Positions 5,628 to 6,049 of a stretch of DNA of 6,049 nt are shown one piece after another (the stretch's first letter is position 1; every line of letters begins with the position of its first letter). The notes beneath the pieces were generated by a model. It was given only the letters and a program-made list of their open reading frames with translations, had not been told where the DNA came from and searched no databases. Made by a program: the position numbers and the translations under genes. This stretch comes from an archaeon (GTDB lineage Archaea; Methanobacteriota; Methanobacteria; Methanobacteriales; Methanobacteriaceae): NCBI GenBank assembly GCA_024409145.1, contig JAKSUF010000092.1:1-6049 (forward strand), written 5' to 3'.

Positions 5628-5973
5628 AGTAATACTTCTATAAACAAATGTAATATTTATCAGATATTTATTGTTTAAACAAGTATAAAAATATTACTAA
5701 ACAACTAAAAAAAAGTATTACAAAACAACACAAAATAAGCAAAAAAGTAATAAAAATCAGCCAATTTAATAAAAAAATAAAAATAACAAAATATTTAGAA
5801 AAAATAAAAAGTAATACTTCTTAAAATTAAAAATAAAAAGTATTACTAAAAGATAGAAAATAATCAAAAAAGTAATACTAAATTTATAAAAATAATTACT
5901 AAAAATTAGAAATATAATCAAAATTAATAACCTAGATAAATATCATCAAGAATTAGAAATAAGGAGTAATACT
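5628..5973. promoter_or_regulatory. Array of near-palindromic AGTAWTACT motifs, candidate multi-site operator
   Basis: Exact copies are at 5628-5636, 5810-5818, 5839-5847, 5871-5879 and 5965-5973. Near copies of the 7-bp core are at 5650-5656 (GTAATAT), 5691-5697 (ATATTAC), 5715-5721 (GTATTAC followed by A), 5747-5753 (GTAATAA) and 5893-5899 (TAATTAC). Because AGTAATACT and AGTATTACT are each other's complement, each motif reads alike on both strands. The core fits the half-site GTRTTAY/RTAAYAC that I recall for archaeal and delta-proteobacterial NikR, and two neighbouring pairs have the 14-bp spacer of that operator. The array lies upstream of a nickel-family importer. That a nickel-sensing repressor binds here is inference; no regulator gene is in the window. 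Confidence 0.5.
5714..5924. repeat. Three degenerate copies of a 32-34 bp unit within the motif array
   Basis: Segments 5714-5745, 5839-5870 and 5892-5924 align along their length: each starts with a (G/A)TATTAC-like core or its variant, continues with an A-rich stretch carrying GATAG, TTAG or similar, and ends in ATAATC or ATAAGC plus an A-run. In the first two copies the next GTAATA core follows at the same 25-bp spacing. The array thus seems to have grown partly by duplication of a longer unit and then diverged. Confidence 0.5.
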
Positions 5974-6049
5974 AAAGGATAAAAAAATAAAAACTAAAAA
6001 TTTTTGAAAAAAGGGGTAAAGTTTTTTGAAGCTACACCGATATATTGAG

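Larger units (their letters stand above)
5467..6049. other. 583-bp AT-rich region upstream of the operon, no convincing gene
   Basis: This stretch is almost entirely A and T on both strands and stop codons interrupt all frames. It holds the 5' leader and promoter of the operon (about 5467-5610), an array of AGTAWTACT motifs (5628-5973), and a less A-rich right edge (about 6010-6049). No tRNA, rRNA or CRISPR repeat is visible. Its length is unusual for a compact archaeal genome and suggests a control region, decayed DNA, or both. Confidence 0.75.

Noticed and set aside
5628..5973. CRISPR array
   Set aside because: The repeated unit is only about 9 bp exact, spacing is irregular (21 to 73 bp between centres), intervening sequences are low-complexity, and no cas gene is present.
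5628..5973. Replication origin with origin-recognition boxes
   Set aside because: AT-richness and repeats fit loosely, but no G-rich recognition box is seen and no cdc6/orc1 gene is adjacent.

Overview
The window looks like a piece of a very AT-rich methanogen chromosome, most likely Methanobacteriales (Methanobrevibacter first, Methanosphaera as an alternative). This is inferred from the A/T-saturated intergenic DNA, AGA-dominated arginine codons, ribosome binding sites of the GGAGG/GGTGAT type, and a binding protein with a lysine-rich N-terminal membrane segment and no bacterial lipobox cysteine. No RNA gene or marker protein is present, so the genus is not proven.

All five real genes lie on the minus strand and form one ABC importer operon of the peptide/nickel/opine class (NikABCDE, CntABCDF, NikZYXWV). 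In transcription order, right to left, they are: an extracytoplasmic substrate-binding protein (3850-5466), a first permease (2645-3625, TTG start), a second permease (1802-2644, its ATG directly abutting the previous stop), a long ATPase with an oligo_HPY/cysteine tail (812-1756), and a short ATPase (74-685). This is a complete importer. Nickel is the most plausible substrate for a methanogen, which needs it for coenzyme F430 of methyl-CoM reductase and for [NiFe] hydrogenases. Opine-metal complexes and oligopeptides are not excluded.

The non-coding DNA has clear structure. (a) At 1-75 a perfect 10-bp hairpin overlaps the last stop codon and is followed by a T-rich tract, which makes a terminator. 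(b) At 680-798 the translation start region of the last gene is present in about three tandem copies. (c) At 3626-3849, between the binding-protein gene and the permeases, a long imperfect stem followed by a T-run could reduce transcription into the downstream genes; shorter direct repeats accompany it. (d) At 5467-6049, 583 bp upstream of the operon carry no convincing gene but hold five exact and about five degenerate copies of a near-palindromic 9-mer, AGTAWTACT. Its half-site GTATTAC/GTAATAC resembles the NikR operator half-site described for archaea and delta-proteobacteria, and the copies lie roughly in helical phase. This array is the most interesting feature of the window and a candidate multi-site metal-responsive control region.
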